Shown here: piece after piece, positions 26,047 to 34,295 of the stretch
Position numbering within the stretch: the first letter of the stretch is position 1
Layout: every line of letters begins with the position of its first letter
Source of the DNA: Bog-473 sp963754445
GTDB taxonomy: Bacteria > Actinomycetota > Acidimicrobiia > Acidimicrobiales > RAAP-2
NCBI GenBank assembly: GCA_963754445.1
Contig: CAVWFT010000001.1
Span: 1,054,001-1,118,000 of the forward strand
Reading direction: 5' to 3'
DNA length: 64,000 bases
Made by a program: the position numbers and the translations under genes
The notes under the pieces: model-generated
Told to the model about the DNA's origin: nothing
The model's input: the letters and a program-made list of their open reading frames with translations, nothing else
Database searches by the model: none

Positions 26047-26094
26047 CCGGTGATTCGGGCGACTTGCCCCGGTCGACCCGGGCAATTTCACCGG
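26047..26094. other. imperfect stem-loop with CCGGTGA/TCACCGG and TTGCCC/GGGCAA arms
   Basis: Outer arms at 26047-26053 and 26088-26094 and inner arms at 26064-26069 and 26080-26085 can pair with an asymmetric bulge. It lies in the 320-base divergent region between the transpeptidase and RidA genes. Function unknown. Confidence 0.35.
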
Positions 26095-26161
26095 TTCGCG
26101 TTCGTGACGGCCGGGTGAACTCACGGGTGGTCGTTCCCGCAACCGCCGTTGGCCGGCGACC

Positions 26162-26280
26162 CTGCTCCCGAGATCCTGCGTGCCTGGCGGCGCTGCTCCC
26201 GAGGTCCCTGCGTGCCTGGCGGCGCCGCTCCTGAGATCTTGCGTCGCAGGCGGCGCGCTGCTGCCGAGATCGTGCGTCGA
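26162..26280. repeat. minisatellite A, four units of about 31 bp
   Basis: Four imperfect units around CTGCTCCCGAGATCCTGCGTG repeat directly upstream of the RidA gene; the last two are more diverged. The unit shares CCCGAGATC with the array downstream of the same gene. Confidence 0.7.
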
Positions 26281-26302
26281 GTCCGGGTGTCATCATCGGG
26301 AG

Positions 26303-26686
26303 GTGACCGACCGTCAGCGCATCGCATCGGGATCACCGTTCGAACCGACCATCGGGTTCAGCCGGGCGCTTCGGGTGGGGAATCGGGTCCTCGTCTCGGG
26401 GACTGGTCCCGTCATTTCGGGGGGTGTGTGTCCGGTCGATGCCGGTGCTCAGGCTCGCCGCTGCCTGGCCATCATCGAGGCCGCGCTGAGCGAGGCCGGT
26501 GCCTCGTTGGCCGACGTGGTGCGCACCCGGATCTACATCACCGACGTCGTCCACGCCGATGCCGTCGGCGCCGCCCACGGCGAGATCTTCGGCGACGTCC
26601 GGCCCGCCGCCACCATGGTCGTGGTCGCGGGACTGCTCGACCCGGCCTGGAAGGTCGAGATCGAGGCGGAAGCGCAGATCTCCTGA
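26303..26686 (+). CDS. RidA/YjgF/YER057c family deaminase-like protein
   Basis: A 127-residue protein of the Rid family: SPFEPTIGFSRALRVGNRVLVSGTGP, then ARRCLAIIEAALSEAGASLADVVRTRIYITDV and a C-terminal WKVEIEAEAQI. RidA proper needs an Arg in R-x-C-V near residue 105 to hydrolyse enamines. Here the segment PAATMVVVAGLLDP lacks that Arg, so this is probably a non-archetypal Rid member. The GTG start (VTDRQRIASG) has CATCAT six bases upstream. The frame extends upstream through the minisatellite, but that part is not family-like. Minisatellites flank it on both sides. Confidence 0.83.
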   Translation: MTDRQRIASGSPFEPTIGFSRALRVGNRVLVSGTGPVISGGVCPVDAGAQARRCLAIIEAALSEAGASLADVVRTRIYITDVVHADAVGAAHGEIFGDVRPAATMVVVAGLLDPAWKVEIEAEAQIS

Positions 26687-26810
26687 ACCCGTCGCCCTGT
26701 GAACCCGAAGCCGCCTGGTGAACCCGAGACCGCCTGGTGAACCCGAGACCGCCTGGTGAACCCGAGATCGCCTGGTGAACCCGAGATCGCCTGGTGAACC
26801 CGAGATCGAC
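26678..26810. repeat. minisatellite B, seven 19-bp units
   Basis: Five near-perfect units of TGGTGAACCCGAGATCGCC (or GACCGCC) occupy 26716-26810, preceded by one diverged unit at 26697-26715 and a partial one overlapping the RidA stop codon. A 19-base period excludes a coding role. Confidence 0.85.
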
Positions 26811-26844
26811 TCCGTATCGAACCCGGATCGGAAACTCCCTGCCC

Positions 26845-26850
26845 TAACGT
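26845..26850 (+). promoter_or_regulatory. putative leaderless -10 element TAACGT
   Basis: TAACGT is six bases before the ATG at 26857. The same hexamer recurs at 38785 upstream of the ABC exporter. Confidence 0.5.
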
Positions 26851-26856
26851 CGGCCT

Positions 26857-28299
26857 ATGGAGCCACCGGATGTCGTCGTCGTCGGCTCGGGGCCGAATGG
26901 CTTGGCGGCTGCGATCACGCTGGCTCGAGCCGGCCTGGCCGTCGAGGTCTTCGAGGGTGCACCGACGATCGGCGGTGGGACCCGCACCGAAGCGCTCACC
27001 CTCCCCGGCTTCGCCCACGATGTCTGCTCGGCCGTGCACCCGGCCCTGGTGGCGTCCCCATTCTTCCGCTCACTCGACCTGCCCTCGCTCGGCATCCGGA
27101 TCCGTCAACCCGAGCTGGCGTTCGCTCACCCCCTCGACGACGGGCGGGCGGCCGCCGTGTACCGCGACGTCGCCGAGACCGCTGCACACCTTGGCGTTGA
27201 TGCGCAGTGCTACAGCGAGCTCCTCACGCCTCTGGTGCATTGGCTCGACAGCATCGTCGCCTACGTCCTGTCGCCCATGCGAAGCATCCCGCGCGACCCT
27301 TTGCCGTTGGCTCGTTTTGCCAGGGTCGGGGCTCCTTCGGCCCGCCACGTGGCCCGCCGCTTCACCACCGATTCGGCCCGGGCCCTCCTGGCCGGCTCGG
27401 CAGCCCACTCGATGGAACCCTTGAGCGCACCGCTGACCGCCTCTTTCGGTCTCCTTCTGACGGCACTTGGTCATGGTGCTGGTTGGCCGGTCGTCGAGGG
27501 GGGGAGTGCCGCCATCACCCATGGCCTCGCCAAGGAGCTGCGTCACCTGGGCGGCACCGTGCACACCTCGCGCTGGATCCAGTCGCTCAGTGAGCTCCCG
27601 GCCGCCCGGGCCGTCCTCCTCGACACGTCACCCCGCGGGTTCCTCGAACTTGCCGGCGATCGTCTGTCGGAGCGGGCGGGCAGGCCGTGGGCGCGCTTCA
27701 AGCCCGGACCGGGCACATGCAAGGTTGACTGGGCACTCTCGGGACCTGTGCCCTGGCGGGCCGAGGCCTGCCGGAGAACGGTCACCGTCCACGCGGGCGG
27801 CACGTTCGAGGAGGTGGCCCGCTCCGAGGCCGAGGTGCGGGCGGGGCGCCATCCGGAGCACCCGTTCGTGCTCGTGGCCCAGCCGTGCGTGGTCGATGGC
27901 AGCCGAGCCCCCGCCGGAAAGCACACGCTGTGGGCTTACTGCCATGTGCCCAACGGGTCAGCGGTCGACATGACCGAGCGCATCGAGCGCCAGATCGAAC
28001 GATTTGCACCGGGGTTTCGCGATCTCGTGCTGGCTCGCACGGTCCGCCGGGCGTCCGAGGCCGAGGCGGAGAATCCGAATCTGCGCGGTGGCGACGTCAA
28101 CGGTGGCGCGCAGACGTTGTGGCAGACGGCATTCCGGCCCGTACCCCGTTGGAATCCGTACCGCACGCCGGTCGACGGTGTGTACCTCTGTTCAGCCTCG
28201 ACGCCACCGGGTGGAGGCGTACATGGGATGTGTGGGGTTGGTGCGGCCGAAGTGGTGCTGCGTGAGCGGTTCCAGGTGACGGGCGCGGACGCGGTGTGA
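26857..28299 (+). CDS. phytoene desaturase-like FAD-dependent oxidoreductase
   Basis: A 480-residue flavoprotein. VVVVGSGPNGLAAAITLARAG (shown in part) and VEVFEGAPTIGGGTRTEALTLPGFAHDVCSAVHP are the FAD-binding motif and the substrate-side signature of the CrtI/retinol saturase superfamily. WPVVEGGSAAITHGLAKEL occurs in the middle and CSASTPPGGGVHGMCGVGAAE is the C-terminal FAD motif. Actinobacterial homologues are common and mostly uncharacterised; no other carotenoid genes are nearby, so carotenoid desaturation should not be assumed. Confidence 0.87.
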   Translation: MEPPDVVVVGSGPNGLAAAITLARAGLAVEVFEGAPTIGGGTRTEALTLPGFAHDVCSAVHPALVASPFFRSLDLPSLGIRIRQPELAFAHPLDDGRAAAVYRDVAETAAHLGVDAQCYSELLTPLVHWLDSIVAYVLSPMRSIPRDPLPLARFARVGAPSARHVARRFTTDSARALLAGSAAHSMEPLSAPLTASFGLLLTALGHGAGWPVVEGGSAAITHGLAKELRHLGGTVHTSRWIQSLSELPAARAVLLDTSPRGFLELAGDRLSERAGRPWARFKPGPGTCKVDWALSGPVPWRAEACRRTVTVHAGGTFEEVARSEAEVRAGRHPEHPFVLVAQPCVVDGSRAPAGKHTLWAYCHVPNGSAVDMTERIERQIERFAPGFRDLVLARTVRRASEAEAENPNLRGGDVNGGAQTLWQTAFRPVPRWNPYRTPVDGVYLCSASTPPGGGVHGMCGVGAAEVVLRERFQVTGADAV

Positions 28300-28331
28300 C
28301 GGGGGGCGGATGTAGGGCCCTGGCCGGTCCC

Positions 28332-28360
28332 CGACTCAGGCGACTCGGGCGACTGAGTCG
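28332..28360. terminator. possible bidirectional hairpin between convergent genes
   Basis: Perfect eight-base arms CGACTCAG and CTGAGTCG with a 13-base loop sit between the stop at 28299 and the convergent stop at 28372. A U-tract is absent. Confidence 0.4.
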
Positions 28361-28371
28361 GCTCCGGCGGC

Positions 28372-28647
28372 TCAGGCGGCGCTGCGCACGGAGTGGGTGA
28401 TCTGGTCCAGCAGGTACCAGGCCGTGATCTCGTCGATCACGCAAGACTGGAAGTCTCCCTGGGCCACGACATAGCGCAACCAACAGGGGTGGATCCGCAG
28501 GGTGTTCGTGTTGCGCTCGACCACGACATCGATGTTGTCGACGTCGCTCGTGAGCTCGTACTGCCACGTGACCCCATGGTGGGCCCGGTTGGTCTCGGCA
28601 ATCAGCTGCCGCACCATCTGTTCGGCAATCTTGAGGTTCTGTGTCAT
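28372..28647 (-). CDS. small conserved-looking hypothetical protein
   Basis: A 91-residue soluble protein (MTQNLKIAEQMVRQLIAE, then WQYELTSDVDNIDVVVERNT and CVIDEITAWYLLDQITH). I do not recognise a family. Acidic and hydrophobic residues alternate as in a compact alpha/beta fold. I choose the ATG at 28647, with GAGGGG immediately upstream; the longer frame to 28833 adds a Cys-rich stretch unlike a real N-terminus. Confidence 0.6.
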   Translation of the reverse strand: MTQNLKIAEQMVRQLIAETNRAHHGVTWQYELTSDVDNIDVVVERNTNTLRIHPCWLRYVVAQGDFQSCVIDEITAWYLLDQITHSVRSAA

Positions 28648-28899
28648 CCCCTCGGTTCCCCCAAACGGCCCCGCCCGTTTCGGGACGGATATCTCCACCC
28701 TGAGCCAGTTCCCGCTTTGGAGACATGGACTACAGCGACACAAACATCGTGACCCACCTGGGGTGATGGTCCGGTTCAAGACGGTTGCGATCAGGGTGCG
28801 GGGCACCTGAATCAGTGCCTGAACCGTCGACACAGGGGTGAATCACGGTCCCTCCGGTGGCCGACCGGCCGTCGCCCCAGTGGCAGGTGACCCGGGTCG

Positions 28900-31377
28900 C
28901 TAGCGGGACGTGCCGAGGGGGACCCGCCATTCGAGCAGGGTGCCACCCCGAGTGCCGCTTCGTATCTCGAAGGTCCCGCCGAGCGCCGAGGCCCGGACCT
29001 CCATGTTGTGCAGGCCGAATCCTTTCGGCTTGGAGACCGAGGTCCCGATGCCGTCGTCGGCCACGATCAAGATGAGGTCCGAGCCGGCCGAGATCTGGAT
29101 CTCCACCGCGGATGCTTTGGCGTGACGGATGACGTTTGAGAGCGACTCTCGGAGCACAGCCAACAATTGCTCGGCCACCGCGGGCCCGACCAGCGTGTCG
29201 AGCGGCCCGTCGAAGCGCACGCGGGGTTGGAAGCCGAGGCGGTCGCCGGCGTCGGCCGTCAGTCGAAGGATGCCCGAGCGCAGGCCGTCCTGTCCGAACT
29301 GCTCGGTCTGCAAGTCGAAGATGGAGGTACGGATGTCGTTGATGACGCCGTCGAGCTCCTTGACCACGTCGCGCATGCGCTCGGCCGTCACGTCGGGCAC
29401 GGCACCGAGCATGGCGGTCAGACGCATACCCACCCCGAACACACGCTGGATCACGAGGTCGTGCAGATCTCGGGCGATCCGGTCGCGGTCGTTTGCGGTC
29501 TGCAGGGCCCGCAACTGCTCCTCAGCCTGTTTCACCTTGATCAGGTTGTCGACCCGGGCCCGCAGTTCGGGTTGGTAGAAAGGCTTGAGGAGGTAATCGT
29601 TCGCTCCCTCGCGGAGGACGTCGATGCGGGCGGCGGCGTCGTTGCGAGCCGTCAAAATGAGAATGGGGCTCGTGTCCATGCTCGGCTCGGCCCTGATGCG
29701 GCGTACGAGGTCGTCACCGGCCATCTCGGGCATCATGAAGTCGCAGACGATGACGTCGGGATGGATGGCCAGGGCCTGCTCGAGTCCTTCCCGTCCGTCG
29801 TAGGCGGAAACCACCCGATAGTCGCTGCTCAGGGCATCGCAGACGAATTGGTTCATGTCGGCGTTGTCTTCGATGACAAGGATGACGGGGGCGTGGGCTC
29901 CGGGCCCCGGTTTGGTTTCGGGTTTGTCGGCCCCGTCGCCGTCCTTGTCGCTCCGTTCGATGACCGGGCGCGGTGCTCCGAGATACGGGCTCAGAACCGT
30001 GGCGGGATGGGGCTTCGGTCCCTCGGTCCGCACCTCGGCACCTGGTGGCGCGGACAGCGGCAACTCGATGAAGAAGAGCGCCCCACCCTCCGGTGCGTCT
30101 CCCACCCCGACCGAGCCGCGGTGCAGCTGCACGAGATCGCGGGCGATGTTCAGGCCTAGACCGGTGCTGCCCCAGGTCGTGTCCGGACTCCCTTCGAGTT
30201 GGTGGAATCGCTCGAAGACGACGTGCCGATCGGCTGCCGGAATCCCGGGCCCGCTGTCCGCCACCTCGATCCGGGCCATTGGTCCTTCGACGACGGGCGT
30301 GCCGCTCTCGCCCCCGACGTCGCCCCCGGTGCTGTCGTCGTCCGTGCGAGTCGCGTGCTCGAGCACCGTCAGCTCCAGCCGCACCGTTCCCGCCCGGGGT
30401 GTGAACTTGAACGCATTCGAGAGCAGATTGAGAAGTATCTGTTGCAGCCGTCCCGCGTCGAGCTGGGCCGGCAGCTCGGCCGGAGTGATCACCGCGAACT
30501 GGATGCCCCGGTCAAGGGCAAGAGTTTCGAAGTTGTTGGAGATGAGTCGCACTACTCGTGCCAGGTTCACGGGTCGATACTCGAGCTGCAGCTTGGACGC
30601 CTCGATCTTCGAGGCGTCGAGCAGGTCGTTGACGTGACCGAGGAGCACGCGGGCATTGCGTAGAACCAGGTCCAGGTCCCGCCGGTGTGGATCGTCCTGG
30701 GCCAGCTCGGACAGGACCCGCTCTGTCGGAGCCAAGATGAGGGCCAGCGGCGTGCGTAATTCGTGGCTGACGTTGGTGATGAAGGTCGTCTTGATCCGGT
30801 CCATTTCCTGGAGGCGCGCGTACAGGGTGGCCAGCTCCGCATTGGTCTCCTTGAGCTGGCGTCCGGAGTCAGCCACCTCCCGCGACCGCACGACGAATTC
30901 GGCTTCCATCTCGTCGAGACGTGGGTCCAGGTCCGGCTGACTCTCCAGGGAACGTCGGTAGCGGACGTACTCGGTGATGTCCTCGGCCCGGTGGATGATG
31001 TAGGCCAGCGATCCGTCCGCCCGGAGGACCGGCGCATTCTGGGTACTCCAGAAGCGTTCTTCGAACCCGCCGCCGAGTGCTTCGGGCCGGGGGATGTCGT
31101 ACTGCTGGACGGCCACCACATCTGGGGTTCGTTCCCGAAGGACTCGTTCGAACGATGCCCTTGCATTACGGGACGCGCTCGTCGTGGGGTCGTCCGGGTT
31201 GTCGGGGAAGATGTCGAAGAGGTTGTGCCCGATGACGTCTTCGCGCCTCGTCATCGTTACCTTGAACCACCGGTCGTTGGCGGCGACCACTACGAAATCC
31301 AGATCGACGACGACATGGATTCCGGGACCGGACTCGAAGAGCAGTTGAAAATCCGGAGATGGGGCGTCAGCGTTCAT
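28900..31377 (-). CDS. hybrid histidine kinase with two kinase cores (PAS-HisKA-HATPase-REC-HisKA_3-HATPase)
   Basis: An 825-residue cytoplasmic protein. A PAS domain at 10-140 is followed by a coiled coil and the first kinase core: H-box FITNVSHELRTPLALI, N-box LLNLLSNAFKFTP, G-boxes DSGPGIP and GSTGLGLNIA. A receiver domain follows with VIEDNAD, CDFMMPEMAGD (phospho-Asp), LTARND and LLKPF. The C-terminal third is a second core of DevS/NarX type, DRDRIARDLHDLVIQRVFG as HisKA_3 and ADDGIG/GFGLHNM as HATPase. No TM segment is visible. The layout suggests phosphotransfer between cores or sensing through two outputs. No response regulator gene is adjacent. Confidence 0.9.
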   Translation of the reverse strand: MNADAPSPDFQLLFESGPGIHVVVDLDFVVVAANDRWFKVTMTRREDVIGHNLFDIFPDNPDDPTTSASRNARASFERVLRERTPDVVAVQQYDIPRPEALGGGFEERFWSTQNAPVLRADGSLAYIIHRAEDITEYVRYRRSLESQPDLDPRLDEMEAEFVVRSREVADSGRQLKETNAELATLYARLQEMDRIKTTFITNVSHELRTPLALILAPTERVLSELAQDDPHRRDLDLVLRNARVLLGHVNDLLDASKIEASKLQLEYRPVNLARVVRLISNNFETLALDRGIQFAVITPAELPAQLDAGRLQQILLNLLSNAFKFTPRAGTVRLELTVLEHATRTDDDSTGGDVGGESGTPVVEGPMARIEVADSGPGIPAADRHVVFERFHQLEGSPDTTWGSTGLGLNIARDLVQLHRGSVGVGDAPEGGALFFIELPLSAPPGAEVRTEGPKPHPATVLSPYLGAPRPVIERSDKDGDGADKPETKPGPGAHAPVILVIEDNADMNQFVCDALSSDYRVVSAYDGREGLEQALAIHPDVIVCDFMMPEMAGDDLVRRIRAEPSMDTSPILILTARNDAAARIDVLREGANDYLLKPFYQPELRARVDNLIKVKQAEEQLRALQTANDRDRIARDLHDLVIQRVFGVGMRLTAMLGAVPDVTAERMRDVVKELDGVINDIRTSIFDLQTEQFGQDGLRSGILRLTADAGDRLGFQPRVRFDGPLDTLVGPAVAEQLLAVLRESLSNVIRHAKASAVEIQISAGSDLILIVADDGIGTSVSKPKGFGLHNMEVRASALGGTFEIRSGTRGGTLLEWRVPLGTSR

Positions 31378-31744
31378 CGCGTCCCTGCCGGTCGCGCCAA
31401 CAGTGCCCGGCGCCACTACCCCCTGATGTGGGAACGAGCGCTGACCCTGGGCGCATCGGCCGCCTTCCCTCTCTCGCCGCTCTCGAGCCCCGAAGACCCG
31501 AATGGTTCACGATACACACAGGTGGATTTCAGGTGCGCCCGCTGGTTCGGTGTCACGGGCACCATGTCGGGCCGCCATACTCGGAATTGTTCCCTCTCCG
31601 GAGCCCGCCGTCCATGTGCGTTGCACTGCCATGCGCACCTTCACCTCTGCGCGCCGAGCGACCTCAACTTGATGCCGGTCCACGTTGATCGGTCCAGTTC
31701 ACTGGTCGTTTCGGCCCAGCCTGCAGTCCTTTGCTCGATCCAGC
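31378..31744. other. divergent-free intergenic region, no gene seen
   Basis: About 367 bases between the kinase start and the stop of the ABC-F gene, both on minus. It presumably holds the kinase promoter; a TATCGT hexamer near 31520 on the minus strand is a weak candidate. No convincing ORF, RNA or repeat. Confidence 0.35.
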
Positions 31745-33418
31745 TCACCGCTCCTCCCGAAGTCCTCGGTAGTCCTCGTCCCGGGTGGGCAGCACGATCC
31801 GGCGGGTCACGTCCACGGATTCGAGGAGCCGCCTGTCGTGGGAGACCAGGAGGAGGGTGCCCCCGTAGGTCTCGAGTGCGGATTCGAGCTGTTCGATGGC
31901 GGGCAGGTCGAGGTGGTTGGTCGGCTCGTCCAGGACGAGGAAATTGACGCCGCTGGCGGCGAAGGCCGCCAATTCGGCGCGGGTCCGTTCCCCTGGCGAG
32001 AGCGAGTCCTGATCACGGATCACGGCGTCGGCACCGAGGCCGAACTTCGCCAACTGAGATCGGGCCTGGTCCGGGCGCAAGCCGGTGGCCGCGGTGAACG
32101 CCTCGACGAGTGGCCCGCTGACACGCAATGTGCGCCGATCCTGTGCGAGTTCACCCACGACGACGCTGGGGCCGATGCGACGTGATCCACTTGTCAGAGG
32201 CAGCCGTCCGAGGAGCGCTTCGACCAGGGTCGTCTTGCCGGTGCCATTCGGTCCGACCAATGCGATGCGATCGGCCCACGCGATGTCGAGGGTGAGGGGT
32301 CCCAAGTGGAAGTCATCTCGCTCGATGACGGCGTTCTCGAGGCGCACCACCACGGTACCCGAGCGCGCCGCCTCGCTGATGCTGAACCGCAAGTCCCAGC
32401 CATCCCACGGCTTCTCGACTTCGTCCAATGCGGCGATGGCTCGCTCCGTGCGTCGGGCTCGCGAGGCCTGTTTCTCTGTGCGATTCACGCGGAAGTCACG
32501 CTGCGCCTTGTCGTTGTCCCGTGGATTCTTCTTCTCGCGGGCCACGCCTTTGGTGGCCCATTGCCGCTCACGTTGGGCGCGCTCACTGAGCTCTGCGCGC
32601 TGCGTCGTGTAGACGGCATAGGCCTCTTCCGCGTGGGCACGATCGGACGCCCGCTCGGCCAGATAGCCCGCCCAGCCGCCGCCAAAGATCTGCCCCGAAC
32701 GGGAGTGCTCGTCGAGCTCGAGGACATCGGTGACGGTGCCGTCGAGAAAGGCGCGGTCATGCGAGACCAGGATCATGGCACCCCGGCGCCGGCGCACGAG
32801 GTCTTCCAATCGGACCAAGCCCTCGAAGTCCAAGTCGTTCGTAGGCTCATCGAGCAGGGTGATGTCGAAGCGCGACAGCACGATCGCGGCCAGGGCGACG
32901 CGTGCGGCTTGCCCTCCCGAGAGGGTGCTCGCGTCCTGTCGCGCGATCCGTGGGTGGAGTCCGACCTGTTCGAACGTGGTCAGGAGCCGAGCGTCGAAAT
33001 CGCCTGCGGACATTGACTCGTACCGGCTCAGCGCCAGGGCGTAGCGCTCGTCAGCCTCCGTCGTATTTGCACCGAGGTCGCGTGCGGCCCGGGTCAGCTC
33101 TTCTTCGGCCGCGGCCACCCCGGTCCGTCGGAGGAGTGCTTCGTGCACCGTTTCGCCCGCCTTCGCAGCGTGCTCCTGCTGGAGGTAGCCGACTGTGGCG
33201 TGTGGTGGATCGAGTCGAACGTCGCCGTCGGTCGGAGCCAGGGTTCCGGCCGCCAGTTGCAAGAGGGTCGATTTGCCCACACCGTTGGGTCCCACGACTC
33301 CCAAACAGTGTCCGGGTCCAACGACGAACGAGATATCGACCAGTACGGGGCTGCCGGCACGCTCGAAACTGAGATGTCGAACGGCCAGGGTGGCTGACGA
33401 GGCGAGAGAAGGGGACAT
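31745..33418 (-). CDS. ABC-F family ATPase
   Basis: A 557-residue protein with two ABC domains and no membrane segments. Walker A sites are GPNGVGKST and GPNGTGKTT, signature motifs LSGGQAARVALA and LSPGERTRAELA, Walker B sites ITLLDEPTNDLD and FLVLDEPTNHLD, with switch His in SHDRAFL and SHDRRLL. The charged linker (about 245-320, WATKGVAREKKNPRDNDKAQ) is the P-site tRNA interaction motif region. ABC-F proteins act on ribosomes, for housekeeping or antibiotic protection (Msr/Vga/OptrA types); which one is not decidable. A small palindrome (GCGTTG/CAACGC, 33454-33467) lies upstream and may regulate it. Confidence 0.9.
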   Translation of the reverse strand: MSPSLASSATLAVRHLSFERAGSPVLVDISFVVGPGHCLGVVGPNGVGKSTLLQLAAGTLAPTDGDVRLDPPHATVGYLQQEHAAKAGETVHEALLRRTGVAAAEEELTRAARDLGANTTEADERYALALSRYESMSAGDFDARLLTTFEQVGLHPRIARQDASTLSGGQAARVALAAIVLSRFDITLLDEPTNDLDFEGLVRLEDLVRRRRGAMILVSHDRAFLDGTVTDVLELDEHSRSGQIFGGGWAGYLAERASDRAHAEEAYAVYTTQRAELSERAQRERQWATKGVAREKKNPRDNDKAQRDFRVNRTEKQASRARRTERAIAALDEVEKPWDGWDLRFSISEAARSGTVVVRLENAVIERDDFHLGPLTLDIAWADRIALVGPNGTGKTTLVEALLGRLPLTSGSRRIGPSVVVGELAQDRRTLRVSGPLVEAFTAATGLRPDQARSQLAKFGLGADAVIRDQDSLSPGERTRAELAAFAASGVNFLVLDEPTNHLDLPAIEQLESALETYGGTLLLVSHDRRLLESVDVTRRIVLPTRDEDYRGLREER

Positions 33419-33453
33419 GGGAGCTCCAAGACGGGACGAACGGTGACGAATCT

Positions 33454-33467
33454 GCGTTGTGCAACGC
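33454..33467. promoter_or_regulatory. short palindrome upstream of the ABC-F gene
   Basis: GCGTTG and CAACGC arms separated by TG lie 36 bases before the ABC-F start. It could be an operator or part of a leader hairpin. Confidence 0.3.
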
Positions 33468-33598
33468 CGGGCGCGTCGAGCTCTACTTCACGACGTCATC
33501 GTATCGTGCAACCCCGAGGCCACTCGGACAGCAGGTGAACACCGCCCCGACGGATCCCGCTCGACCTGACGGAAAGGGGCGGCGGGCGGCCTGCCACA

Positions 33599-34150
33599 AT
33601 GTCTCTTCGTCCTATGAGAGTGCTGCGCGGGAAGTGGTCTCGGGTGATCGCGGTGGGGCTGATTTTGTTCGTCGTCCTGGTCGGCGTCTTCACGGTTGTC
33701 CTGTTCATCAGGCCGGACCTGAACGCGCCCGAGAAGGCGGATGCCATCATCGTCCTCGGTGGGGGAGGCACGTCCACCCTGGAGAAAGGGCTTGAGCTGG
33801 CTGACGAGGGGTATGCCCCCAATCTCGTTTTCTCGTTGAGCCCGATTCAGCAATGCGGACCGGTGCCCGATCAGCATTTCCACGTCCTCTGCTTCCATGC
33901 CGTGCCGCAATCCACGCAGGGCGAGGCGCGGTCGATCTCCGCCCTGGCGTCTCAGCATCACTGGAGCAGCGTCATCGTGGTAATGCGGACGACGCAGGCC
34001 ACCCGGGCCCGGCTGCGCATCGGTCGCTGCTATCCGGGACACGTGCTCGAGGTCGGGGTGCCTCTCACTGGCGTCTGGAGCTGGGCTCATTCGATCGCCT
34101 ACGAGTGGGGAGCTCTGGCCAAAGCGATCGTTCTGCAGCCAACCTGTTGA
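33599..34150 (+). CDS. YdcF/SanA-like (DUF218) membrane-anchored protein
   Basis: A 183-residue protein with one N-terminal TM helix (VIAVGLILFVVLVGVFTVVLF) and an extracytoplasmic DUF218 domain: KADAIIVLGGGGTSTLEKGLELADEG, STQGEARSISAL (the T/N-x-G-E motif with conserved Glu) and SSVIVVMRTTQATRARLRIGRCYP. Known relatives (SanA, ElyC) influence envelope integrity; some DUF218 proteins bind SAM. The domain core is shorter than in typical YdcF. The ATG at 33614 (MRVLRGK) is an alternative start. Next gene on the same strand is a membrane protein. Confidence 0.75.
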   Translation: MSLRPMRVLRGKWSRVIAVGLILFVVLVGVFTVVLFIRPDLNAPEKADAIIVLGGGGTSTLEKGLELADEGYAPNLVFSLSPIQQCGPVPDQHFHVLCFHAVPQSTQGEARSISALASQHHWSSVIVVMRTTQATRARLRIGRCYPGHVLEVGVPLTGVWSWAHSIAYEWGALAKAIVLQPTC

Positions 34151-34247
34151 CGCGCATCGTGTTGCGCGGAAGTTGTTGAACTGACGATGCAGGCACGAGC
34201 GACGCGATGGCAACCGTCCTGCGACGGTTCACTCTCGGCGCGCGTTG

Positions 34248-34253
34248 TACCGT
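34248..34253 (+). promoter_or_regulatory. putative -10 element TACCGT
   Basis: TACCGT lies nine bases before a GTG at 34263 and 42 before the GTG at 34296; either a near-leaderless or a short-leader transcript would result. Confidence 0.3.
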
Positions 34254-34295
34254 GCCCCCAGGGTGCTGGTGGGGGACCAGTACGAGGGGGGAGCA

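Noticed and set aside
26678..26810. CRISPR array or attachment site
   Set aside because: 19-base units are directly adjacent with no spacers, no integrase or cas genes nearby.
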